The translations under genes and the position numbers were made by a program. Of a stretch of DNA of 6,444 bases, positions 1 to 5,476 are shown one piece after another. Source of the DNA: an uncultured Gaiellaceae bacterium (GTDB taxonomy: Bacteria > Actinomycetota > Thermoleophilia > Gaiellales > Gaiellaceae); contig CATPAS010000233.1 of the NCBI GenBank assembly GCA_955652075.1, positions 1-6,444 of the forward strand, written 5' to 3'. Every line of letters starts with the position of its first letter. Position 1 is the first letter of the stretch. Below the pieces are notes generated by a model that searched no databases, had not been told where the DNA came from, and saw only the letters and a program-made list of their open reading frames with translations.

Positions 1-135
1 ATTGTTCGAGTTCCCGATGGAGACGTAGAGACGATTCGTGATCGGATCGAACACTACATCGCTTAGATTGGACGATCCGTACCCCAGGGGGATTACTTGA
101 ACAATCACCTGGCTGGCAAGGGCAGTCGGCGGAGA
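1..135 (-). other. Compositionally discordant segment, beta-propeller-like coding sequence
   Basis: Read on the minus strand in the same frame as the glycosyltransferase, this stretch gives SPPTALASQVIVQVIPLGYG and then LSDVVFDPITNRLYVSIGN. The D-VVFDP-TNRLYVS pattern is typical of a blade of YncE/YVTN-like beta-propeller proteins and not of a GT-B fold. A hand count gives about 48% GC for bases 1-60 and 53% for 61-120, against 73% for 121-180. The likely boundary is between about 105 and 135. It could be a mis-joined contig end, a recent recombination, or a genuine fusion. A mis-join is the simplest explanation because the segment sits at the very edge and truncates a conserved domain. Confidence 0.55.
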
Positions 136-693
136 GCCGATGAAGAGCGCGACGAAGCGGTCCGGTGGGGACCAGCCGGGTTTGAACAACCGGTCCTCCG
201 CACCGACGAAGCAGACCGGAACCTCACCGAGACCTGCGAGCCCGGCGAAGAACTGCGCATCCGCTTCCGTGTCCGCAACGACGACGTCGGCGGCACGAAA
301 GGCGCGGCGGTCGATTGTCTCGAGGACGCGGGCTGCGAGCGACCCGGCACGGAACCGCCCACGGTCGGAGACGAGCGTGTCCGCGAGTGAGACGAGCGGA
401 TTGAAGACGAGCGGGCGGCCGCGCGCCGCGCGGCGTGCCGCCGGTAGGTCGAACTGGCCGGGATAGCCAACGATGAACGCGTCGACGTCGGCCGGCCGGC
501 GTGCGAGCAGCCGCCCCTCCGCGAGGGCGAGCTGCAGCGCGCGCGTCGGTCCCGCCCCCCAGCCGTCACGGTCGCCGTCCCACACAGAGACGTGCTCTTC
601 CAGGACCTCGACGCCTGCCGCGCGCAGGCACGAGATCACCTGCGAGTTGCGCGGATAGCCGCGCTCGTAGGTTCCGAAATAACAGACTCTCAG
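1..693 (-). CDS. GT4-type glycosyltransferase, N-terminal half (partial, runs off left edge)
   Basis: An open frame of 231 codons begins at a CTG (693-691) and reaches base 1 without a stop. It opens LRVCYFGTYERGYPRNSQ and continues with VISCLRAAGVEV, FIVGYPGQFDLPAARRA, RPLVFNPLVSLADT, RRAFRAADVVVADT and LFKPGW, the usual N-terminal Rossmann-like half of family 4/GT-B glycosyltransferases. These transfer sugars from nucleotide-sugar donors, often in polysaccharide or glycolipid assembly. The CTG overlaps the upstream GT2 stop as CTGA. An in-frame TGA at 720-718 closes the frame above it and there is no ATG, GTG or TTG in between. The next candidate, a GTG at codon 17, would remove the conserved first strand, so CTG is the best start, without a clear Shine-Dalgarno sequence. 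After codon ~186 (...RFVALFIG) the expected C-terminal donor-binding half is absent and unrelated sequence follows (see the segment at 1-135). The gene is probably co-transcribed with the GT2 gene. Confidence 0.72.
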   Translation of the reverse strand, partial: MRVCYFGTYERGYPRNSQVISCLRAAGVEVLEEHVSVWDGDRDGWGAGPTRALQLALAEGRLLARRPADVDAFIVGYPGQFDLPAARRAARGRPLVFNPLVSLADTLVSDRGRFRAGSLAARVLETIDRRAFRAADVVVADTEADAQFFAGLAGLGEVPVCFVGAEDRLFKPGWSPPDRFVALFIGSPPTALASQVIVQVIPLGYGSSNLSDVVFDPITNRLYVSIGNSNN

Positions 694-1628
694 GAGAGCA
701 CTTCGTCGATGAGCAGCTCAGCGCGGTCGTGCTCCTGCGCTCGCTCCTCGTGGTGGCTCGTGATCATCTCGCTGATCAGGCCAAGCGAGAAGAACTGGAT
801 CCCGATCACCACGAGCAGCACGCCGAGCATCAGCAACGGGCGTTGTCCGATCGCGTGCCCAAGCACCTTGAGCACCGTGAGGTAGACGAGAATCGCGGAG
901 CCGATCAGACCGAGCAGAAACCCGAACCCGCCGAACAGGTGCAGTGGGCGGTGGCGGTAGCGGCCGATGAACGAGACGGTCAGCAGGTCGAGGAAACCGC
1001 GCAGGTAGCGCTCGACGCCGTAACGTGAGCGGCCGTGCTCGCGGGGCCGATGGTTGACCGGCAGCTCGGCGATGCGAAACCCTCGGTAATGCGCGAGCAC
1101 AGGGATGAACCGGTGGAGCTCCCCGTAGAGACGTAGGCCGTGCACGACCTCCGCGCGGTAGGCCTTGAGGCCGCAGTTCATGTCGTGCAGGCGGACGCCC
1201 GAGAACGCGCTCGTGACGCGGTTGAAGATGCGGGACAGAAGACGCCGCGAGAGGGGATCGCGGCGGTGTGTCTTCCAGCCGGTGACGAGATCGAAGCCTT
1301 CGTCCAGCTTCGCGAGGAGGCGCGGAATCTCCGCCGGGTCGTCCTGGAGGTCGCCGTCGATCGTGACCACGGTTTCGCCGCGCGCCTGGTCGAAGCCGGC
1401 GACGAGCGCCGCGGCCTTGCCGAAGTTGCGGCGCAGTCGCACCACGCGCACGTTCTGCTCGGAGTTGTGCAGCCGCGTCAGCGCGGAGAACGTTCCGTCG
1501 GTCGAGCCGTCGTCGACGAAGATCGCCTCCCACGGTGCATCGAGCGGCTCGAGCGCAGACCGAAGCTCGTCGTAGAGCAGTGCCACGCTTCGCTCTTCGT
1601 CATGCACCGGTACGACGACGGAGACCAC
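690..1628 (-). CDS. GT2 family glycosyltransferase, polyprenyl-phosphate sugar synthase type
   Basis: The 312-residue protein resembles bacterial dolichyl/undecaprenyl-phosphate mannose or glucose synthases (DPM1/GtrB/ArnC type). These move a sugar from a nucleotide donor to a polyprenyl phosphate at the inner face of the membrane. Seen in the sequence: a VVPVHDEE first strand (residues 5-12), VDDGSTDGT (38-46), RRNFGKAAAL (66-75), the DGD metal site with LQDDP (91-98), HDMNCGLKAYR (148-158), and R-EHGRSRYG (195-204). Two hydrophobic segments near 229-252 and 262-287 would anchor the C-terminus. The start is taken as GTG at 1628, just before the first beta-strand. A longer reading frame upstream enters moeA on the opposite strand and is not credible. 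The stop overlaps the CTG start of the downstream glycosyltransferase. Sugar and acceptor cannot be read from sequence. Confidence 0.93.
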   Translation of the reverse strand: MVSVVVPVHDEERSVALLYDELRSALEPLDAPWEAIFVDDGSTDGTFSALTRLHNSEQNVRVVRLRRNFGKAAALVAGFDQARGETVVTIDGDLQDDPAEIPRLLAKLDEGFDLVTGWKTHRRDPLSRRLLSRIFNRVTSAFSGVRLHDMNCGLKAYRAEVVHGLRLYGELHRFIPVLAHYRGFRIAELPVNHRPREHGRSRYGVERYLRGFLDLLTVSFIGRYRHRPLHLFGGFGFLLGLIGSAILVYLTVLKVLGHAIGQRPLLMLGVLLVVIGIQFFSLGLISEMITSHHEERAQEHDRAELLIDEVLS

Positions 1629-1635
1629 GGCCGCG

Positions 1636-1647
1636 AGGTTATACGCT
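1636..1647. promoter_or_regulatory. Possible overlapping divergent -10 boxes for GT2 gene and moeA
   Basis: Only 28 bp separate the GTG of the GT2 gene (1628) and the ATG of moeA (1657), and the gap has a small AT-rich island in GC-rich DNA. On the plus strand TACGCT (1642-1647) fits TAnnnT, 9 bp before the moeA ATG. On the minus strand TAACCT (1641-1636) also fits, 7 bp before the GTG. Neither gene has a recognisable Shine-Dalgarno sequence. Leaderless transcripts starting at or near the start codons would fit, and are common in actinobacteria. No convincing -35 was found. The boxes are inferred from spacing and composition only. Confidence 0.35.
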
Positions 1648-1656
1648 GGGCGCAGA

Positions 1657-2850
1657 ATGGCTGAGCTGCTCTCGCTCGAGGAGGCGCTGAAGCGCATTCT
1701 CGAGCGGGTGACGCCGCTCGGCCCGGAGACCGTGACGTTGGCGGCCTCGGCGGGCCGCGTTCTTGGCGAGGATGCGCGATCTGTCGTCGATCTGCCGCCC
1801 TTCCCCAGCTCGGCGATGGACGGGTTCGCAGTGCGCTCGGCGGACACGCCGGGACGCCTGCCGGTTGTGGCGCGGATCGCGGCAGGCGTGCCCGCAGCGC
1901 GTGCGCTCGAGCTGGGCGAGGCCATGGCGATCGCCACCGGTGGCGTCGTCCCGGTCGGAGCGGACGCCGTCGTCCCCCTCGAGTACGTTGTCGAAGATGA
2001 CAACAAAGTGGAGATTCCCGCGAACGTCGTCCATGGTGACAACGTCCGGCCTCGTGGCGGCGATGTTGCCGCGGGAGAGGTCGTGGTGCCGCGCGGCTCT
2101 CGGCTGCGCGCTGCGCAGATCGGTGCGCTTGCCGCGGCGGGGCTGGACCGGGTCGTTGTCGCGCGGCGTCCACGCGTCGCGGTGCTTTCGACGGGCACGG
2201 AATTGCGAACGCCTGGTCAGCCGCTCGAGCCCGGCGAGGTGTACGAGGCGAACGGCGTGCTGCTGGCGACAGCGTTCGCCTCCGCCGGCGCCGACGTCGA
2301 CGTACTTCCTGTTGTCAGCGACAACGAGTCGTCGCACCGTGCTGCGCTCGAGGGAGGCCTCGAGGCCGACGTGCTCGTCACCTCGGGCGGCGTTTCCGTC
2401 GGCCCGCACGATCTCGTTCGCCGGATCCTGGGCGAGCTCGGCGTCGAGGAGATCTTCTGGGGCGTCGCGGTCAAGCCGGGCAAGCCGCTCGCGTTCGGCG
2501 CGCGCGGCTCGACGCTCGTCTTCGGGCTTCCCGGCAATCCGGTTTCGTCGCTCGTCGGCGCCGAGGTCTTCGTGCGGCCTGCGCTACTGGCGCTGCAGGG
2601 CGCGAGCGTCCCCGGCCCGGTGTTCTCCGAGGGGAGGCTCGCGACGGCTGTGCGGCGCAACGCTCACCGCGACGAGTTTCTCCGTGCGCGCTCGATCGCG
2701 TCCGAGAACGGCGTGCTGCTCGACCCGGTCCTCGGCCAGGAGTCGCACATGATCGCCCGCGCCGCAGCCGCCGACGCCCTCGTCCTCGCGCCCAGAGGCG
2801 AAGGCCAGCTCGGCGCCGGTGAGACCGTGCGCTACTTGCTGCTCGCCTGA
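1657..2850 (+). CDS. moeA: Molybdopterin molybdenumtransferase MoeA
   Basis: The 397-residue protein has the usual length for MoeA, which inserts molybdate into adenylylated molybdopterin to complete the molybdenum cofactor in the cytoplasm. Visible family motifs in order: PPFPSSAMDGFAV (47-59, with the conserved Asp55), IATGGVVPVGADAVVP (92-107), NVRPRGGDV (129-137), LSTGTEL (177-183), GEVYEAN (193-199), DVLVTSGGVSVGPHDLVR (238-255, the MPT-binding MoCF domain), VKPGKPLAFG (272-281) and GLPGNPVSS (290-298). The C-terminal domain IV runs from about 320. The more usual GED of the third motif is GGD here. The ATG at 1657 fits the family N-terminus and has no Shine-Dalgarno sequence. The last 19 bases overlap the 3' end of the convergent sortase. 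No other molybdenum-cofactor gene is present in the window. Confidence 0.96.
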   Translation: MAELLSLEEALKRILERVTPLGPETVTLAASAGRVLGEDARSVVDLPPFPSSAMDGFAVRSADTPGRLPVVARIAAGVPAARALELGEAMAIATGGVVPVGADAVVPLEYVVEDDNKVEIPANVVHGDNVRPRGGDVAAGEVVVPRGSRLRAAQIGALAAAGLDRVVVARRPRVAVLSTGTELRTPGQPLEPGEVYEANGVLLATAFASAGADVDVLPVVSDNESSHRAALEGGLEADVLVTSGGVSVGPHDLVRRILGELGVEEIFWGVAVKPGKPLAFGARGSTLVFGLPGNPVSSLVGAEVFVRPALLALQGASVPGPVFSEGRLATAVRRNAHRDEFLRARSIASENGVLLDPVLGQESHMIARAAAADALVLAPRGEGQLGAGETVRYLLLA

Positions 2851-3530
2851 GCGGTCAGCTCGTAGGGCTTCGCGCCGCGCGGCTCGACTCGCAGCAACTT
2901 CGCGTACGCGATGTAGCGGTGTGATGCAAAGAAGCGCGGGTGGCAAGCCTGCAGCTCGACGAGCTCGTGCCGGGGGGAGCGCAGCACCGAGAGATCCGTC
3001 GACTTCACGATGCGATGTCCGGTCACGGCGTAGATGAACGTCCCGTACGGAACCTCGATCGTGATGCGGTCGCCGCTCTGCAGCGTGTCGATGTGTGAGA
3101 ACGGCGCGAGGAACGTGGTGCGGTGCCCGGCGATGTACACGAGCCTGTTCTCTCCCGGCATGAACGTCCTCTCGTCCCGGCCTGGTCCCTTCTTGAGCGT
3201 GTCGTGGTCGGTGCCGTTGACGAGCAGCATGTTCAGGCCCATGCGTGGGACGAGGAGGCGGCCGATCACCTGACCGCGCGCCGAGCTCTTGCGGTAGAGC
3301 TTTGCCTCTCGCGCGATGCTCTCGCGCTCTGCCGCCTGCGTAACGCCGGAGATCTGCGCCACGAACGAGCGCGCTCGCTTCTAGTACTGCGAAGCGAGCT
3401 GGCGTTGCTCCCACTTTGTGTAGAGCGCGGTGAACGGATCCTGCCACTGCCACACGACCAGAGCCCAGAGGAGCGTGAGCGCGCCTGCAACCGCGAGGAA
3501 CGTTCCCAGAAGACGCACGGCTCGCCGCAT
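2832..3530 (-). pseudogene. Class E sortase interrupted by an in-frame TAG codon
   Basis: The ATG at 3530, preceded by a GGAGGG Shine-Dalgarno (3540-3535), starts a frame of 49 codons. It has a basic N-terminus and one membrane segment (LLGTFLAVAGALTLLWALVV, residues 8-27), then DPFTALYTKWEQRQLASQY, then TAG. The same frame continues KRARSF and runs through a full sortase domain to a TAG at 2834-2832. Counting the TAG as codon 50, the catalytic residues are His136 (VYIAGHR), Cys196 (LQACHPRF) and Arg205 (ASHRYIAYA). Class E sortases attach proteins to the actinobacterial cell wall and need the N-terminal anchor. A GTG at 3362 could restart translation and give a 176-residue catalytic fragment without an anchor. 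The anchor-to-domain linker looks intact on both sides of the stop, so a single base change, a sequencing error or readthrough are the options. It lies directly behind the small ORF (zero gap) and overlaps the 3' end of moeA. Confidence 0.85.
3381..3383 (-). other. In-frame amber stop inside the sortase gene
   Basis: Minus-strand codons around this point read CAG-TAC-TAG-AAG-CGA. The frame is the same before and after, and sortase-like sequence lies on both sides, so this is a nonsense codon and not a frameshift. One base change would restore Gln (CAG), Glu (GAG), Lys (AAG), Trp (TGG) or Tyr (TAC/TAT). The sortase itself and the upstream small ORF also end in TAG, so genome-wide amber reassignment is unlikely. 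Confidence 0.85.
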
Positions 3531-3743
3531 CTAGCCCTCCAACGCTTCCGGCAGGCTGGAGGATGCGCGCCGTCGCCGGTCTCGCAGCGCGAGGACGGTT
3601 ATGCGCACCACCCTGCGAAGTGGACCGCCGGGCGGAAGCTCTGCCGCAGCCGGGTACGGAGCGTAGCGTCGTGTGGTCTGGGCGGCGAGCTGTGCGGTGC
3701 CCGTCAGCCAGACAGAGAGGAGCGGCATGACGACGAAGGGCAC
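3531..3743 (-). CDS. Small hypothetical membrane-associated protein (70 aa)
   Basis: This is a 70-codon frame between the M28 homologue and the sortase. Its GTG start follows the upstream TAA with no gap, and its TAG is followed at once by the sortase ATG. It has a short hydrophobic N-terminal stretch (FVVMPLLSVWLTG, residues 3-15), a middle rich in Ala, Pro and Gly, and a basic segment (RRVVRITVLALRDRRRR, about 44-60). Third codon positions are mostly G or C, as in the neighbours. I do not recognise a family. The hydrophobic stretch is too short and the basic cluster too late for a clear signal peptide. A second start is possible at the internal ATG, codon 6. Gapless packing supports a real, translationally coupled gene, though it could be spacer that happens to stay open. 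Confidence 0.5.
   Translation of the reverse strand: MPFVVMPLLSVWLTGTAQLAAQTTRRYAPYPAAAELPPGGPLRRVVRITVLALRDRRRRASSSLPEALEG
3535..3540 (-). promoter_or_regulatory. Shine-Dalgarno for the sortase anchor start
   Basis: GGAGGG on the minus strand lies 4-5 bases before the ATG at 3530 and inside the last codons of the small ORF. It is the clearest ribosome-binding site in the window. It fixes the sortase start at 3530, upstream of the TAG, and not at the GTG at 3362. Confidence 0.65.
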
Positions 3744-5411
3744 TTAGCCGACCGCTCTGAGCTCAGCGAGATACCAAGGCGCATCCCAGCCAAGCCCGTA
3801 CCGCCCTGCGAAAGAGCCGATCAGAAGCGCCGGGCCGGCAAAGCCGAGGGCGAGCACGCCCAGCCTGACGCCGGCCCGCGCACCGCGCAGCTGCGGGAGC
3901 CAGAGCCAGACGTGGAGCGAGGGCAGCAGGAAAACGAGCGCGAAGGGATTTGTCGCAACCACGAGCAGCGACAGTGTGCCGAGGCAGAGCAGCGAGGCGG
4001 TGTGTCCGGCGAGCTCTTCTTCGGCGGTGATCTCGCGCCGCGGGATCAACCGCTCGCGCGCGACGAGCCAGCCGATCAGCGTGAGCACCGCGAGCGCGAG
4101 CAAAGCCGTTGCCGGCCAGTTGTGTGCGATCGGGCTCGACGGCGGGATCGGCCGTGCCGCGCCGGTCGGCCACGCACCCAGCAGTCTGAAGAGCTCGAAC
4201 AGACCCACGACCCACGCCCAGAACCCAAGCCTGCTTCGGTACGCACGGAGCGCGGGGGCAAGCGCGATGTGTCTTCGCCTGCAGCGGGCGAAGAGATCGA
4301 TCGCTGTTGCCAGGAAAGGCAACAGACAGGCGATTAGCACGAGCTCGACGGCCCAGCCGCGGATGAGGCGTGAGCCGAGATACAGGTACGTGGTGGTTCC
4401 CTGCGCGAACTCGAGACCTGCGTCCAGGGCCCCGAGCGCGTCCTGTGCAGCGCGGCCCACCTGGGCGAGCTTGTCCGCGCGCAGCCGGTCCGTGGTGTCG
4501 CTCAGAGGATCGGGAGGGTTGTCGCCGGCAGTCGTGATCGTGACGGCGGCGATGCCCTGCGCGAGGAACGGCGCCTGCTCGTACAGCGAGAACGGAAAGC
4601 CCAGATCGACCAACTGGCTGAGCGCCCCTGGGCGCGCGGGTTGACGCCCCGTTTGCGCCGCGACGCGCGCAGCGATCGTCTGCAGGAAGGTTCCCGACGG
4701 GTTGCGAGGAGTGTCCCCGCTGAAGTCCAATCGGATGGGCCCGTTGCCTCCGACCGAGTCGAGGTTGATGACTCCGGCGACGTCGTTGCGAAAGGGGGAG
4801 TGGGTCGCGAACCAGGCGGCGCCGACCCCGCCGTATGCGCCCCCGTCTGTCGAGAGGAAGAGGATCGTATGGTTCGGACGCAGCTGTCCGGTGGGTAAGC
4901 CGGGCGGGACGCCGTACGCGCGGGCGAGTTGAATCAACATCGCTGTTCCGGACGCGTTGTCGTTCGCGCCCGGGCCGCGTCCGTCGTTGTCGCGGTGCGC
5001 CATCACCACGATCGTCCGCGGTGAGCGGCCGACAGCTTCGGCGACGAGGTTCTGCAGCTCGACCTTTCCTCGTCCGGGGATGACGGCGCTGAAGCGCTCG
5101 GTCCGGATCGGCAATCCGTACGGCGCGAGTTGTTCGCGGAACCAGGTCGCCGCCGCGAGTGCCTGTGGTGAGCCTGGTTGTCGGTATGGACGGCCGGCCA
5201 GGTCGTCTGCGAGTTTCTTGGTCGTCTCTCCGTCGAACGCCGGGAGGAATGCGCGCGGGAGCGGAGCCGGCCGCGCCACGCTGAAAGCGGCCACCAGGAG
5301 CGGCAGTCCGACGAGCAGCCAGGTCCCGCGGTAGAGACGCCCGTTGACCGGTCGCTGCAGTGAGCCGGGACGGGCCCGGCGCCGCTCGGTCCGGGGCGGA
5401 ACGGAGGCCAT
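3744..5411 (-). CDS. M28-family metallopeptidase homologue with C-terminal membrane domain
   Basis: The 555-residue protein has a basic N-terminus, one membrane segment (about 29-46), an extracytoplasmic M28-like domain (about 60-335) and a C-terminal half with several hydrophobic segments (near 347-373, 395-411, 433-450, 472-498 and 515-533). M28 enzymes are zinc aminopeptidases that trim peptides. Recognisable landmarks are TIVVMAHRDND (133-143, His139), GANDNASGTAML (148-159, Asp151), ILFLSTDGGAYGG (183-195) and INLDSVGGNG (215-224, Asp218). The usual Glu-Glu after the FLS strand is Thr-Asp-Gly-Gly, and the region of the last His ligand reads TITTAGDNPPDPLSDTTD (291-308) with no His. Activity is therefore uncertain. 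The ATG at 5411 lies 8 bp after a TACTAT box, without a Shine-Dalgarno, so the mRNA may be leaderless. It is the first gene of the operon with the small ORF and sortase. Confidence 0.88.
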   Translation of the reverse strand: MASVPPRTERRRARPGSLQRPVNGRLYRGTWLLVGLPLLVAAFSVARPAPLPRAFLPAFDGETTKKLADDLAGRPYRQPGSPQALAAATWFREQLAPYGLPIRTERFSAVIPGRGKVELQNLVAEAVGRSPRTIVVMAHRDNDGRGPGANDNASGTAMLIQLARAYGVPPGLPTGQLRPNHTILFLSTDGGAYGGVGAAWFATHSPFRNDVAGVINLDSVGGNGPIRLDFSGDTPRNPSGTFLQTIAARVAAQTGRQPARPGALSQLVDLGFPFSLYEQAPFLAQGIAAVTITTAGDNPPDPLSDTTDRLRADKLAQVGRAAQDALGALDAGLEFAQGTTTYLYLGSRLIRGWAVELVLIACLLPFLATAIDLFARCRRRHIALAPALRAYRSRLGFWAWVVGLFELFRLLGAWPTGAARPIPPSSPIAHNWPATALLALAVLTLIGWLVARERLIPRREITAEEELAGHTASLLCLGTLSLLVVATNPFALVFLLPSLHVWLWLPQLRGARAGVRLGVLALGFAGPALLIGSFAGRYGLGWDAPWYLAELRAVG

Positions 5412-5417
5412 CCGGGG

Positions 5418-5426
5418 CTATAGTAG
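5418..5426. promoter_or_regulatory. Shared bidirectional -10 box between M28 and response-regulator genes
   Basis: The 9-bp sequence CTATAGTAG sits in otherwise GC-rich DNA. It reads TATAGT on the plus strand (5419-5424) and TACTAT on the minus strand (5425-5420), both fitting TAnnnT. On the minus strand transcription would start almost on the M28 ATG (5411). On the plus strand it would give a leader of roughly 45 nt before the regulator ATG (5477). No good -35 was seen on either side. The call rests on sequence match and position. Confidence 0.5.
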
Positions 5427-5438
5427 GCGCCGAAGAAC

Positions 5439-5455
5439 CCGGCACCTGTCCGGCA
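5439..5455 (+). promoter_or_regulatory. Candidate response-regulator operator: CCGGCA direct repeat at 11-bp spacing
   Basis: CCGGCA occurs at 5439-5444 and again at 5450-5455, 11 bp apart from start to start. OmpR/PhoB-type regulators bind tandem half-sites with about this spacing, and one is encoded 22 bp downstream. The site lies after the presumed plus-strand start and upstream of the minus-strand -10, so it could allow autorepression and control of the M28 operon. Short GC-rich repeats occur by chance here, so this is tentative. Confidence 0.25.
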
Positions 5456-5476
5456 GGCTTCCTTAGCCGAGACGAC

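Noticed and set aside
97..390. Short plus-strand frames at the left end (97-390, 140-466, 473-658, 501-1028)
   Set aside because: All are antisense to the glycosyltransferase genes, have biased composition and show no recognisable family.
1629..2198. N-terminal extension of the GT2 glycosyltransferase into moeA on the opposite strand
   Set aside because: The extra residues are Ser/Thr/Arg-rich and featureless, and they are antisense to conserved moeA motifs. The family fold begins at the VVPVHDEE strand just after 1628.
3381..3383. Genome-wide amber recoding (for example pyrrolysine) to explain the sortase TAG
   Set aside because: The sortase's own terminal stop and the preceding small ORF also use TAG as an ordinary stop, and the linker position has no special active-site role.
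3123..4337. A 404-codon plus-strand open frame opposite the sortase, small ORF and M28 genes
   Set aside because: Its product is low-complexity, rich in Arg, Glu and Gln with no domain. It lies antisense to genes with clear motifs and is a shadow of high-GC codon use.
5445..5457. CCTG-TCCGG-CAGG hairpin as a terminator or riboswitch in the regulator leader
   Set aside because: The stem is only four base pairs with no U-run, too weak for a terminator, and no riboswitch-like architecture was seen in the ~45-nt leader.
5360..5476. Upstream ATG start for the response regulator
   Set aside because: It would add 39 residues without receiver-domain character and lie across the divergent promoter and the M28 start codon.
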